Counted from the first letter of the stretch, positions 48,601 to 57,385 are shown. The stretch: DNA of 64,000 nt from Nonomuraea jabiensis (GCF_014204795.1 NZ_JACHMB010000001.1:11622501-11686500); one strand, 5' to 3'. Made by a program: numbers and translations. Notes: generated by a model not told the origin, from the sequence alone.

Positions 48601-49416
48601 GCCCGCGATGGTGCTGGCGACGTGGGTGCCGTGCCCGTGGGGGTCGCCGGTGACGCTCTGGCCGGTGAAGTCGCGCTGGTCCGCGACCTTGCCCGCGAGG
48701 TCGGCGTGCGCGGCGTCGACGCCGGTGTCGAGGACGGCCACGGTCGTGCCGGTGCCGTCGTACCCGGCCGCCCACGCCTCGGGGGCGCCGATCTGCGGCA
48801 CGCTCTGCTCCAGGTCCGGCTTCACCTTGCGGTCGAGCCAGATCTTCCGCACGCTCGCCAGCGGGCCCGCCGCCCTGAGGCCCGGGGTGGCCAGCCTGGC
48901 CAGCTCGGCCCCGAACGCCGCGGCGTCCCGGGTGGCCACCGACACGCCCGCGCCGCCGATGCTCTCCAGCGTGCGGGCCTGCTTGACGGCGGGGATGGCG
49001 GCCTTGCGCGGCACCGTGGCGTTGCCCTCGTAGGTGAGGATGAGCGGGATGTCGCCTCCCGCGTAGCCCTGCTCGGCCAGCTCGGTCACGTTGAACAGCG
49101 CGCTGTCGAGCCGGTCGGGGACCAGGGCGGCGACGTCGTCGGGGACGACCGTCATGCCGGTGTCCGTCTCCAGCACCTGGAACGTCGGCACGGAACCGTC
49201 CGCCCGCGGCGCGGGGGTGACCGTGACCGCGCGGTGCTCGCCGTCCACGGCTCGCACCCGCACCTGGTCACCGGTGATCAGCGTGATCTCGCCGGGTGGG
49301 GCGCTCGTGAACGCCATCGGCGTGCCGGCCGCTTCGGTGCCGGCGTGCGCGCCGGGTGCCGAGAATAACGATGCGACCATGACCATGGAGACGGCCGCAA
49401 CCCGCCCTCGCCCCAT
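45673..49416 (-). CDS. Large secreted subtilisin-like protease (S8)
   Basis: 1247 residues. Sec signal peptide 1-25 (ends GAHA), then a propeptide up to about 205. The S8 catalytic domain has D230 (AVLDTGVDAAH), H262 (GHGTHVAST), oxyanion N355 (AAGNDG) and S425 (SGTSMATPH). Beyond it lie beta-sandwich repeats, a PA-like domain (about 790-880, region AAAAAGAKMVAVYSDQPG), and a C-terminal region of strands with no recognised name. It resembles the very long S8 proteases of actinomycetes. The 3' end overlaps the TetR gene. No operon partner. Confidence 0.94.
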   Translation of the reverse strand: MGRGRVAAVSMVMVASLFSAPGAHAGTEAAGTPMAFTSAPPGEITLITGDQVRVRAVDGEHRAVTVTPAPRADGSVPTFQVLETDTGMTVVPDDVAALVPDRLDSALFNVTELAEQGYAGGDIPLILTYEGNATVPRKAAIPAVKQARTLESIGGAGVSVATRDAAAFGAELARLATPGLRAAGPLASVRKIWLDRKVKPDLEQSVPQIGAPEAWAAGYDGTGTTVAVLDTGVDAAHADLAGKVADQRDFTGQSVTGDPHGHGTHVASTIAGTGAGGVGKGVAPGARLLNGRVLDADGYGQLSWIIDGMEWAAGEKHAEVVNMSLGDREPGGPLTAAVTRLSKQYGTLFVVAAGNDGCDGCVGTPGDAPEALTVGAVDKRDALAPFSSRGPITADLSVKPDVTAPGVDITAAKAGGGSLTLSGTSMATPHVAGAAALLRQARPGIAGNELKSLLMATARPGQDLTVDEQGAGRIDVAAALKGSVVASTGSASFGKLTTGERKSLTVGYHNLGPAPAELDLSAGDAFTVEPPELTVPAGGKAEVTVTARAAKSGLVRQELTAAVAGGAPVRTLLTASVDDKRVELRVRGIARDGRPGRGGFTVLNLDEGTLVGRLLPGDPAQPCTDQKYGTGTCLLVKPGTYSVLGHIFTMPATQDSTAGGKPLNESLLGDPEMKITENTEVVLDARKAVEVKIETPDHRTKRNTGAAGALMWYRAGEQGTALRGGTTISPGGQIEERLFVQPTRKVTKGTFTVATRWRLAAPEIELSTPGLDLEPQYVDPVQFSDFSTEYPRLDGTRLLMAVDAGRGSAEEIKARDLRGKLAVIRRTDGVPVSTQSNAAAAAGAKMVAVYSDQPGADVTTGGNRVKLAVPTVRLTHEEGLKLVARLRRLPVPILAKGIVASPYVYDLYLREKGRVRDSLTYVVRSRSLARIETGYHSQLADDVTMNEARFVFEPWDTSSISTNLPLAKTPRTRTDYVTPDPELKWSSSAGSPERAYNNMWPHPDTPRILMSSLEFRPYEVGERVSRTLFKQPLMPGINPRNPLRRDGDRLRISMQGFVDADRNYGDGYTSMFEHGLKSDFRLYQGDRLLLQTNYLPAGSGVLPPEQATYRIEYDLANEAEWAKLSTRTRAVWTFGSEHTTETTVVPLLLASFDAPVDLKNQAGSHRLGLSLYHQEGARQSAVKDVSLEVSYDDGATWKPARLRDRGERSYETTLGRSPSGFVSLRLKASDVNGNTLSQEVIRAYAVR

Positions 49417-49630
49417 GGACGACCTCCAGAGAATCGGTAAGCACGAATACCGAATTACTAGTCATCCGGATGGGCGTTGTCTATGAGGCTGGTGTGGCCA
49501 GATCCCGACTTGTCAGGAATCCGCCACCTGGCTGGAGTGCGCCACCCGCCCGCCTTCATTGCCGGGCGCGATCACGTTGTTTAACGTTCTAAAGGCCGAT
49601 CTGTCGCCTTTCCGTGGGGAGCCGCCTGAC

Positions 49631-52618
49631 ATGCATGATGACCGCAACCTGGTCGAGGCCCGCCTGCAGCGGGTGCTGGACGAGCGCATCCGCCCGGCCG
49701 TGTACCCCGAGTCCGTCCCGCTGGAGGTGGCGGTCTGGCACGCCCCGGGCGAGCCCGTACCGGTCGCGGAGGGGCTGGCGGCGACGCCCGAGCCCATCGC
49801 GCCCGGCGCCGCGTGGGGCGCTCCGTGGGGCACGAGCTGGTTCACGGTCACCGGCACGGTGCCCGCCGCGTGGGCGGGCAGGACCGTGGAGGCCATCCTG
49901 GACCTGGGCTTCAACGAGAACATGCCGGGCTTCCAGTGCGAGGGCCTGGTCTACCGCCCCGACGGCTCCCCGGTGAAGGGCCTCAACCCCCGCAACCAGT
50001 GGGTACGCATCGGCTCCCCCGTCGAGGGCGGCGAGCGGGTACGCCTGCACGTCGAGGCCGCCTCCAACCCCGTCATCCTCGGCAACCCGCCCTTCCAGCC
50101 GACGCACCTGGGCGACAAGGAGACCGCCGGCGGCGACCCGCTCTACCGGCTGGCCCGCATGGACCTGGCCGTCTTCGACGAGAGCGTGTGGCAGCTCGTG
50201 ATGGACCTGGAGGTGCTGGGCGAGCTGATGCTGGAGCTGCCCGCCGACGGCACCCGCCGCTGGGAGCTGCTGCGGGCCCTGGAGCGGGCGCTGGACGCCG
50301 TCGATCTCCAGGACGTCAACGGCACGGCGGCCGCCGCCCGGGCCGAGCTGACCGGCGTGCTGTCGTCCCCGGCGGTGCCCTCGGCGCACCGGATCAGCGC
50401 CGTCGGCCACGCGCACATCGACTCGGCCTGGCTGTGGCCGCTGCGCGAGACCGTGCGCAAGGTGGCCCGCACCGCCTCGAACATGACCGCCCTGCTGGAG
50501 GACGAGCCGGACTTCGTGTTCGCGATGTCGCAGGCGCAGCAGTGGGCGTGGATCAAGGAGCACCGCCCCGAGGTGTGGGCGAAGGTGACCAAGGCGGTGG
50601 CCGCGGGCCGGTTCGTCCCGGCGGGCGGCATGTGGGTGGAGTCCGACACGAACATGCCCGGCTCCGAGGCGATGGCCCGGCAGTTCGTCCACGGCAAGCG
50701 GTTCTTCATCGACGAGTTCGGCATCGACAACGAGGAGGTGTGGCTGCCGGACACGTTCGGGTTCGCGGCGGGGCTGCCGCAGATCATCAAGGCGGCCGGG
50801 TCGAAGCGACTGCTCACGCAGAAGATCTCGTGGAGCCGGACGAACACGTTCCCGCACCACACGTTCCTGTGGGAGGGCATCGACGGGACGCGGATCTTCA
50901 CGCACTTCCCGCCGGTGGACACCTACAACTGCTCGATGAGCGGCCACCAGCTGGCGCACGCGGCCCGCAACTTCAAGGACAAGGGCGTCGCGCGGCACTC
51001 GCTCGCGCCCACGGGCTGGGGCGACGGGGGCGGCGGCACGACGCGCGAGATGGTCGCCAAGGCGGCCAGGCTGCGCGACCTGGAGGGCTCGCCCGCCGTC
51101 ACGTGGGAGCCGCCCGCCGACTTCTTCGCCAAGGCCGAGGCCGAATATCCCAACCCGCCGGTCTGGGTGGGCGAGCTCTACCTGGAGCTGCACCGCGCCA
51201 CGCTCACCAGCCAGGCCAAGACCAAGCAGGGCAACCGGCGCAGCGAGTCCCTGCTGCGGGAGGCCGAGCTGTGGGCGGCCACCGCGGCCGTGCGCGCCGG
51301 GGCCCCGTACCCGTACGAGCGGCTCGACCGGATCTGGAAGACGGTGCTGCTGCACCAGTTCCACGACATCCTGCCGGGCTCGTCGATCGCGTGGGTGCAC
51401 CGGGAGGCGCGCAGGACGTACGAGGCGGTGGCCGCGGAGCTGACCGAGATCATCGACACCGCGCAGCGCGCCCTGGCCGGCGACGGCGACCGCAGGGTGG
51501 TCTTCAACGGCGCCCCGCACACCCGCCACGGCGTGCCCGCGGGCGGCGCCCGGGCCGTCTCCGGCGCGCGGTGGACGGAGACGCGCGAGCGCGACGGCGG
51601 CGGTTTCGTCCTGCAGAACGACCTGCTCAGGGTGGAGATCGACCCCCGCGGCCTGGTCGTGTCCGCCTACGATCTGACGGCGGGCCGCGAGAGCGTCCCG
51701 CCCGGCCAGGCGGCGAACCTCCTCCAGCTCCACCCCGACTTCCCCAACATGTGGGACGCCTGGGACGTGGACGAGTTCTACCGCAACACGGTCACCGACC
51801 TCGTGGACGCCGACGAGGTGAGCCTCGACGGCGACGGGGTGCGCGTCCGGCGCTCGTTCGGGTCCTCCACGGTGACGCAGGTGCTCACGCTGGCCGGCGG
51901 CCGGCTCGACATCCTCACCGAGGTCGACTGGCACGAGACGGAGAAGTTCCTCAAGCTGGCGTTCCCGCTGGACGTGCGCGCCGACCGGTACGCCTCCGAG
52001 AGCCAGTACGGCCACACCTACCGCGCCACGCACACCAACACGAGCTGGGAGGCGGCCAAGTTCGAGGCGTGCAACCACCGCTTCGTGCACGTGGAGGAGC
52101 CGGGCTGGGGCGTCGCGCTGGTCAACGACTCGACGTACGGCCACGACGTCACCCGGGCCGTCCGGCCGGACTCGGGCACGACCACCACCGTGCGCGTCTC
52201 GCTGCTGCGGGCCCCGCGCTTCCCCGACCCGGAGACCGACCAGGGCGTGCACCGCTTCCGGCACGCGCTCGTGCCGGGCGCGACGATCGGCGACGCGGTG
52301 CGCGAGGGCCATTTCATCAACCTGCCCGAGCGCCTGGTGACCGGCGCGGCGGCGGAGGTGGAGCCGCTGGTCACGGTGGACGACGACGCCGTCGTGGTGA
52401 CCGCCGTCAAGCTGGCCGACGACGGGAGCGGCGACGTGATCGTACGCTTCCACGAGTCGCGGGGCGGCCGCGCCCGCGCCACGCTGACGCCGGGCTTCCC
52501 CGTCGCCGAGGTCGTCGCGACCGACCTGCTGGAGCGCCCCACGGGCGCGCCGGGGCAGGGGCTGTCGGTGTCGCTGCGCCCGTTCGAGCTGGTCACGCTC
52601 CGGCTGAAGCGGGCCTAG
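49631..52618 (+). CDS. GH38 alpha-mannosidase
   Basis: 995 residues, cytoplasmic. GH38 marks: the zinc-binding opening GHAHIDSAWLWPLRETVRK, the nucleophile Asp in MWVESDTNMPGSEAMARQ-like block GGMWVESDTNMPG, EVWLPDTFGFAAGLPQI, and HNEWHDI-like FHDILPGSSIAWVH. Start ATG 49631 (MHDDRNLVEARLQRVL) has GGGGAG about 10 bases upstream and matches the usual N-terminus; the frame is open to 49559. The gene converges on a ROK repressor whose stop it shares, and a sugar ABC transporter follows. Together they suggest uptake and cleavage of alpha-mannosides. Confidence 0.94.
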   Translation: MHDDRNLVEARLQRVLDERIRPAVYPESVPLEVAVWHAPGEPVPVAEGLAATPEPIAPGAAWGAPWGTSWFTVTGTVPAAWAGRTVEAILDLGFNENMPGFQCEGLVYRPDGSPVKGLNPRNQWVRIGSPVEGGERVRLHVEAASNPVILGNPPFQPTHLGDKETAGGDPLYRLARMDLAVFDESVWQLVMDLEVLGELMLELPADGTRRWELLRALERALDAVDLQDVNGTAAAARAELTGVLSSPAVPSAHRISAVGHAHIDSAWLWPLRETVRKVARTASNMTALLEDEPDFVFAMSQAQQWAWIKEHRPEVWAKVTKAVAAGRFVPAGGMWVESDTNMPGSEAMARQFVHGKRFFIDEFGIDNEEVWLPDTFGFAAGLPQIIKAAGSKRLLTQKISWSRTNTFPHHTFLWEGIDGTRIFTHFPPVDTYNCSMSGHQLAHAARNFKDKGVARHSLAPTGWGDGGGGTTREMVAKAARLRDLEGSPAVTWEPPADFFAKAEAEYPNPPVWVGELYLELHRATLTSQAKTKQGNRRSESLLREAELWAATAAVRAGAPYPYERLDRIWKTVLLHQFHDILPGSSIAWVHREARRTYEAVAAELTEIIDTAQRALAGDGDRRVVFNGAPHTRHGVPAGGARAVSGARWTETRERDGGGFVLQNDLLRVEIDPRGLVVSAYDLTAGRESVPPGQAANLLQLHPDFPNMWDAWDVDEFYRNTVTDLVDADEVSLDGDGVRVRRSFGSSTVTQVLTLAGGRLDILTEVDWHETEKFLKLAFPLDVRADRYASESQYGHTYRATHTNTSWEAAKFEACNHRFVHVEEPGWGVALVNDSTYGHDVTRAVRPDSGTTTTVRVSLLRAPRFPDPETDQGVHRFRHALVPGATIGDAVREGHFINLPERLVTGAAAEVEPLVTVDDDAVVVTAVKLADDGSGDVIVRFHESRGGRARATLTPGFPVAEVVATDLLERPTGAPGQGLSVSLRPFELVTLRLKRA

Positions 52619-53796
52619 TCGCTGAGGAGGGTGCCCAGGCGGGGCGCGTACGTGGCGTGGAAGACCAGTGAGGCCGCGCCGATCGCGGCGGCGTCGGCCG
52701 CGATCGGCGAGGTCTCCACGCGGACGGCGTGCAGCCGCCTGGCCAGCGGCCTGGTCGACACGGCCCGCGCGATGGCCGCGCGGTAGAGCTCCCCCACCTC
52801 CCCGAGCGCGGGCCCGCCGAGCACCAGCAGGTCGATGTCCAGCATGTTCACGACGCTCACGGCGGCGTCGGCCAGCCGCGCCGCCACGCGTTCGATCACC
52901 TGCCGCGCCCGGGGCTCCCCCTCGGCGGCGGCCGCGCAGACCGCCTTGTGGGAGGCGCGCCCGCCCATGGCGGCCTCGATGGCGCTCGGGCAGCAGACCG
53001 CCTCCACGCAGCCCCGGTTGCCGCAGTAGCACTCGGGCCCGTCGGGCTCGACCGTCATGTGCCCGAACTCGGCCGCGTTCAGCGACCGCCCCCGATACAC
53101 CTGGTTATCCAGAAATATCCCGCCACCGATGCCTGTGCCCAGGTACAGGTAGGCGAAGCTCGGCGTGGTCCGCGCGATCCCGGCCCACCGCTCCCCGATC
53201 GCCGCGGCGGTGGCGTCGTTGTCCACGGTCACCGGGAACCGCGTGTGCTCGTGCAGCAGCGCCTTGATCGGCACCCGGTCCCATTCGGGCAGCCTGGGCG
53301 GCGAGACCATCACCCCGTCCCCGTCCAGCGGCCCCGGGCAGGCCAGCCCCACCCCGAGCACCTTGCCGTCCGCCACCCCCGCCTCCCGCAGGATCCGCCG
53401 CGCGGCCCTGGCCATCTGCCGGATCACCGCCTCGGGCTCCAGGCCGGGCCGTACGGGCAGGCGCAGCCGCTCGACCGGCCGCCCGGCCAGATCGGCCAGC
53501 ACGCACGAGATCTCCCCCGGGTCGAAGTGCACCCCGATCGCGTAGCCGGCGGCCGGGTCCACGCGCAGGATCGTGCGCGGCTTGCCCCCGCTCGACGGCA
53601 CGGACCCGTCCTCGACGACGAGCCCCTCCTCCAGCAGCCTGCGCACGATCACGGACACGGTCTGCGCCGTCAGCCGGGTGCGGTCGGCGATCTGCACCCG
53701 GCTGATGCCGTCGGACGCCTGGATCGCCTCCAGGACCACGGCCCGGTTGTAGCTCCCCACCTTGGGCAGGTTCGTGCCCAGTCGCATGTGAGCCAT
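52615..53796 (-). CDS. ROK family transcriptional regulator
   Basis: 393 residues. N-terminal winged helix (NRAVVLEAIQASDGISRVQIADRTRLTAQTVSVIVRRLLEEGLV) and a ROK sugar-kinase-like domain with VTVDNDATAAAIGE, GTGIGGGIFLDN and the zinc-binding CYCGNRGCVEAVC. The DxGxT-type ATP loop is not intact, as usual for ROK repressors. It faces a sugar ABC operon across 75 bases holding a perfect inverted repeat, and probably represses it. Its TAG stop and that of GH38 lie in the same CTAG. Confidence 0.94.
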   Translation of the reverse strand: MAHMRLGTNLPKVGSYNRAVVLEAIQASDGISRVQIADRTRLTAQTVSVIVRRLLEEGLVVEDGSVPSSGGKPRTILRVDPAAGYAIGVHFDPGEISCVLADLAGRPVERLRLPVRPGLEPEAVIRQMARAARRILREAGVADGKVLGVGLACPGPLDGDGVMVSPPRLPEWDRVPIKALLHEHTRFPVTVDNDATAAAIGERWAGIARTTPSFAYLYLGTGIGGGIFLDNQVYRGRSLNAAEFGHMTVEPDGPECYCGNRGCVEAVCCPSAIEAAMGGRASHKAVCAAAAEGEPRARQVIERVAARLADAAVSVVNMLDIDLLVLGGPALGEVGELYRAAIARAVSTRPLARRLHAVRVETSPIAADAAAIGAASLVFHATYAPRLGTLLSD

Positions 53797-53810
53797 GTCA
53801 CCACAGAGTG

Positions 53811-53839
53811 TTGACTTAGTAAATCAAAAAGATTTACGT
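53811..53839 (+). promoter_or_regulatory. Promoter of the sugar ABC operon
   Basis: TTGACT (53811-53816), 17 bases, TTACGT (53834-53839). The spacer contains the ROK-type inverted repeat. Confidence 0.6.
53819..53837. promoter_or_regulatory. Probable ROK operator
   Basis: Perfect inverted repeat GTAAATC (53819-53825), AAAAA, GATTTAC (53831-53837). It overlaps the sugar ABC promoter and lies 23 bases upstream of the ROK gene start. The AT-rich form resembles NagC/XylR-type sites. Confidence 0.75.
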
Positions 53840-53874
53840 TCTCCGCAAACCCAAGGAAACACGGGGAGCGCGTG

Positions 53875-55233
53875 ATGAAACGTACGCTGGCCGGTTCTCT
53901 TCTCCTCCTCCTGACAGCCGTCGCCGGATGCGGCGGCGGCACCCCGCAGAACGCCTCAGGCGCCAAGGAACTCGAGGTCCTCTACAAGGTCGAGACGACG
54001 TGGCCGTACCTGGAGAAGATGCTGGGCGCCGCCAAGAAGCAGTACGAGTCCACCCACCCGGGCGTCACGATCAAGCTCACGGCCGTCCAGGGCAACAACG
54101 AGGCGTACTACACGAAGCTGGCGCTGCTCAACCGCTCCCCCGACTCGGCCCCGGACCTCTACTACCACGACACGTTCCAGGTCAACGCGGATGTCGCGGC
54201 CGGCAAGCTGGCCCCGCTCGACGACTACCTGGCCAAGTGGCCCGACTGGAGCGCCCAGTTCCCCGACTCGGTCAAGCAGGCCGCCAAGGGCGGCGACGGC
54301 AAGATCTACGGCGTGCCGATCAGCACGGACACGCGCGGCCTCTGGTACCACAAGGACGTCTTCGCCAAGGCCGGCCTGCCGGTCCCGTGGGAGCCGAAGA
54401 CCTGGAACGACGTGCTGACGGCGGCCCGCACGATCAAGCAGAAGCTGCCCGGCGTCGTCCCGTTCAGCATGTACGCCACCAAGATCCACGGCGAGGCGTC
54501 GACCATGCAGGGCTTCGAGATGCTCCTGTACGGCACGCCGGGCGGCACCCTCTACGACGACGCCCAGAAGAAGTGGGTGGCCGGCGGCAAGAACTTCACC
54601 GACGCCCTGACCTTCGTCAACACCATCTTCCGGGAGGAACTGGGCCCGAAGCAGGCCGACGCCCACAACGCCAAGCTCGGCGACAAGGTGACCATGGAGT
54701 GGTTCCCCGCCGCCAAGCTCGGCATCTCCCTCGACGGGGCCTGGGCGAGCTCGGCCTGGCGGCCCACCGGCACCAAGCCGTGGCCCGAGTGGACGCAGAA
54801 GATCGGGTGGACGCCCATGCCGACGCAGAACGGCGAGGCGCCAGGCGCGGTCAGCATGTCGGGCGGCTGGGTCATGGCGATGAGCGCGTACACCAAGCAC
54901 AAGCAGGAGGCGTTCGACTTCATCACGACGGCCACGAACAAGGAGAACTCGATGGCGTACTCGGTCGGCACGGGTGACCTGGCCGCCCGCAAGGACGTGG
55001 CCGCCGACCCGAAGTACAGCGCCGACAACCCGAGCGTCAAGTTCTGGACCGACCTGGCCTCCGTCACCCACTACCGGCCCGCGTACGAGGTGTACCCGAA
55101 GGTGTCCACCCAGGTCCAGGAGGCCATGGAGGCGGTCGTGACCGGCTCGCGGACCCCCGAGGAGGCCACCGCGGACTACGCCAAGGCCCTCCCGGCCGCG
55201 GTCGGCGGGCCCGACAAGGTCATGTCGCGATGA
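53875..55233 (+). CDS. Sugar-binding lipoprotein of an ABC transporter
   Basis: 452 residues. Lipoprotein signal with lipobox AVAGC near residue 20. Family 1 sugar-binding fold: TTWPYLEKMLGAAKKQYESTHPGVTIKL, NRSPDSAPDLYYHDTF, YGVPISTDTRGLWYHKDVFAKAGL, GKLGISLDGAW-like AAKLGISLDGAW, and SGGWVMAMSAYTKHKQEAFDF. ATG 53875 is better spaced from GGGGAG than GTG 53872. Ligand not certain; the ROK and alpha-mannosidase genes suggest mannose-containing oligosaccharides. No ATPase is in the operon. Confidence 0.94.
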   Translation: MKRTLAGSLLLLLTAVAGCGGGTPQNASGAKELEVLYKVETTWPYLEKMLGAAKKQYESTHPGVTIKLTAVQGNNEAYYTKLALLNRSPDSAPDLYYHDTFQVNADVAAGKLAPLDDYLAKWPDWSAQFPDSVKQAAKGGDGKIYGVPISTDTRGLWYHKDVFAKAGLPVPWEPKTWNDVLTAARTIKQKLPGVVPFSMYATKIHGEASTMQGFEMLLYGTPGGTLYDDAQKKWVAGGKNFTDALTFVNTIFREELGPKQADAHNAKLGDKVTMEWFPAAKLGISLDGAWASSAWRPTGTKPWPEWTQKIGWTPMPTQNGEAPGAVSMSGGWVMAMSAYTKHKQEAFDFITTATNKENSMAYSVGTGDLAARKDVAADPKYSADNPSVKFWTDLASVTHYRPAYEVYPKVSTQVQEAMEAVVTGSRTPEEATADYAKALPAAVGGPDKVMSR

Positions 55234-56144
55234 CGATCGTCACCGCCCCGCCCCCGCCCGTGACGAGCCGCCCGGTACACGGCTCGTCACGGCGGGGCGC
55301 CATGCGCTGGCTCCTGCCGCTGGGCCCCGCTCTGGTCCTGCTCGCGCTCTTCCTGGCGGGGCCGATCCTGTGGAGCGTCTACATAGCCTTCACCAACGAG
55401 ACGCTGACGGGCGCGGCCTCGGTTCACTCGCGGTTCGTCGGCCTGGCCAACTTCGTCAAGCTCTTCGGCGACCCGAACTTCCTGAACTCGTTCCTCCTGA
55501 CGTTCGTCTTCGTCATCGGCTCGGCGGTCATCGGCCAGAACACCCTCGGCCTGATCATCGCCCTCCTCCAGCGCGGCCGCGGCCGGGTGACCCGCAGCGT
55601 CGTCAACGGCGTGGTGATCGCCGCCTGGGTGGTGCCGGAGGTCGTGGCCGCGGCCTGCTGGTTCTCGTTCCTGGCCGAGGAGGGCACGCTCAACAGGGTG
55701 CTGGGGATCTCCCAGGAGTGGCTCTACACGGCTCCCATGCTGGCGGTGATCCTGGCGAACATCTGGCGCGGCACGGCCTTCTCCATGCTCGTCTACTCGG
55801 CCGCGCTCTCGGAGGTGCCCGCCGACCTGGTGGAGGCCGCCGCCGTGGACGGCGCGGGACCCGGCCGCCGGCTCCTGCACATCACGCTGCCGCTGATCCG
55901 CCGCTCCATCATGGCCAACCTCATGCTGATCACGCTGCAGACCCTGGCCAGCTTCGGCCTCATCTACGCCCTGACGGGCGGCGGCCCGGGCACGGCCAGC
56001 CAGACGACGCCGCTGTACATGTACGAGCAGGCGTTCCGCTATTTCGAGATCGGCTACGGCTCGGCGATCGCGCTGGTCATGCTGGTGATGGGCGCGCTGT
56101 TCTCGCTGGTCTACCTGCGCCTGATCAAGGTGGAGGACGCATGA
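55230..56144 (+). CDS. Sugar ABC permease, MalF/UgpA type
   Basis: 304 residues, six membrane helices after a proline-rich 25-residue cytosolic tail. The EAA loop reads EVPADLVEAAAVDGAGPGRRLLHITLPLI. Start overlaps the binding-protein stop (ATGA); the end overlaps the next permease likewise. Confidence 0.95.
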   Translation: MTIVTAPPPPVTSRPVHGSSRRGAMRWLLPLGPALVLLALFLAGPILWSVYIAFTNETLTGAASVHSRFVGLANFVKLFGDPNFLNSFLLTFVFVIGSAVIGQNTLGLIIALLQRGRGRVTRSVVNGVVIAAWVVPEVVAAACWFSFLAEEGTLNRVLGISQEWLYTAPMLAVILANIWRGTAFSMLVYSAALSEVPADLVEAAAVDGAGPGRRLLHITLPLIRRSIMANLMLITLQTLASFGLIYALTGGGPGTASQTTPLYMYEQAFRYFEIGYGSAIALVMLVMGALFSLVYLRLIKVEDA

Positions 56145-56962
56145 CGAGGCTCGCCGCCCGCGCCGCCGCCCTGCTCTCCCTGGCGCTGATCACCCTGGCC
56201 TTCCTGGGCCCGTTCCTCTGGGTCCTGCTCGCCTCCGTCCAGCCCGAGGCGAGCCTGGCCGCCAAGCCGACGCCCTCCTTCTCCCTGGACAACTTCAAGG
56301 CCGTCCTGACCTGGGACACGATCATCCTGCCGCTGATCAACTCGATCGTCATCTCCGGCTCCACGGCGGTGCTGACGGTGCTGGTGGCGGGGCTGGCCGC
56401 CTACCCGCTGTCGCGCTACCAGCTCCGCTACCGCCGCCACTTCATGCTGAGCCTGCTGTTCACCACGGGCCTGCCGGTGACGGCGATCCTCGTGCCGGTC
56501 TACGCGATGTTCTTCCGCTTCAACCTGTACGGCTCCGTGCCGGCCATGGTGCTGTTCCTGACGGCGAGCTCGCTGCCGTTCTCGATCTGGATGATGAAGA
56601 ACTTCATGGACGGCGTGCCGGTGAACCTGGAGGAGGCCGCCTGGGTGGACGGGGCCGGCTGGCTGCGCTCGCTGACGGCGGTGGTGGGCCCGCTGATGGC
56701 CCCCGGCATAGCCGTGGTGGCCATCTTCGTCTTCGTCGGCCAGTGGGGGAACTTCTTCGCCCCCTTCGTCCTGCTGGACACGCCGGAGAAGCAGCCGGCG
56801 GCGGTCACCATCTACACGTTCTTCTCCCAGTACGGGCAGGTGGCCTACGGCCAGCTGGCCGCCTTCTCGATCCTCTACACGGCGCCGGCGGTGGTCCTCT
56901 ACGTGGCCGTCAACAAATATCTGGCCAGTTCCTTCAGCTTCGCCGGCTCGGTGAAGGGCTGA
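56141..56962 (+). CDS. Sugar ABC permease, MalG/UgpE type
   Basis: 273 residues, six membrane helices. Family block SLAAKPTPSFSLDNFKAVL in the first loop and the EAA loop GVPVNLEEAAWVDGAGWLRSLTAVVGPLM. Last gene of the operon. A shared ATPase such as MsiK encoded elsewhere would energise it, as is common in actinomycetes; that is inference. Confidence 0.95.
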   Translation: MTRLAARAAALLSLALITLAFLGPFLWVLLASVQPEASLAAKPTPSFSLDNFKAVLTWDTIILPLINSIVISGSTAVLTVLVAGLAAYPLSRYQLRYRRHFMLSLLFTTGLPVTAILVPVYAMFFRFNLYGSVPAMVLFLTASSLPFSIWMMKNFMDGVPVNLEEAAWVDGAGWLRSLTAVVGPLMAPGIAVVAIFVFVGQWGNFFAPFVLLDTPEKQPAAVTIYTFFSQYGQVAYGQLAAFSILYTAPAVVLYVAVNKYLASSFSFAGSVKG

Positions 56963-56998
56963 CGGCGGCGGGCCGCGAGGCTTCACCAAGGCATCGCG

Positions 56999-57027
56999 TG
57001 GGGAAGGTCGACGCTTGACCTGCCCCA
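56999..57027 (+). terminator. Terminator of the sugar ABC operon
   Basis: An 11-position stem (56999-57009 with 57017-57027) with one mismatch and a 7-base loop, 36 bases after the last stop. Confidence 0.6.
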
Positions 57028-57076
57028 CGTTAGCCTTACCTCTGTTCGCATGTACTCCACTACATGCGGCGGCCGT

Positions 57077-57310
57077 TTAGTCGATCATGGCTGTGGTAGC
57101 GCCGATCGCTATGACAACGGCGGCAAGTATCACGAGAAACCGTACGGTCCGGGGTGTTGACTTGATCGCATCCCGGACTATGCGTCCGAGCTCTTGCACG
57201 ATCGTGGTCCCAAAGCCCGATGGATCGCACATCGCCGGTTTCACCTCCTCCCAAATCGGGCCCCTGACCTGCACCGTCCCTCCTTTCTCAATCTTGGTTC
57301 CACGGTGCAT
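57077..57310 (-). CDS. Small membrane protein, unknown function
   Basis: 77 residues from ATG 57310 (GGGAGA 6 bases upstream). The same frame has GTG 57274 after a near-perfect AAAGGAGG and ATG 57232 after GGAGGAGG, giving 65- and 51-residue forms. All end in the same cytosolic segment (TTIVQELGRIVRDAIKSTPRTVRF) and a C-terminal helix LVILAAVVIAIGATTAMI, so a tail-anchored or single-span protein. Its base composition is less GC-rich than neighbours. No family recognised. Confidence 0.62.
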   Translation of the reverse strand: MHRGTKIEKGGTVQVRGPIWEEVKPAMCDPSGFGTTIVQELGRIVRDAIKSTPRTVRFLVILAAVVIAIGATTAMID

Positions 57311-57385
57311 GAGGGTCTCCCAATCTGCAAGTAGGCTTCACGTGGGTCTCCGGTTGCGAAAGTAAATTTCAGTCCACACGCGCGC

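Noticed and set aside
45511..49368. A 1285-codon open frame on the plus strand
   Set aside because: It is the antisense of the subtilase gene, rich in Arg, Gly, Asp and Val as expected from high-GC shadow frames, and has no recognisable domain.
49570..49592. Operator near TTTAACGTTCTAAA before the alpha-mannosidase gene
   Set aside because: Only the outer four positions pair and there is no second copy; too weak to list as a site.
57087..57365. A 92-codon plus-strand frame opposite the small membrane protein
   Set aside because: No ribosome site and no membrane or family pattern; the minus strand has several good start signals.
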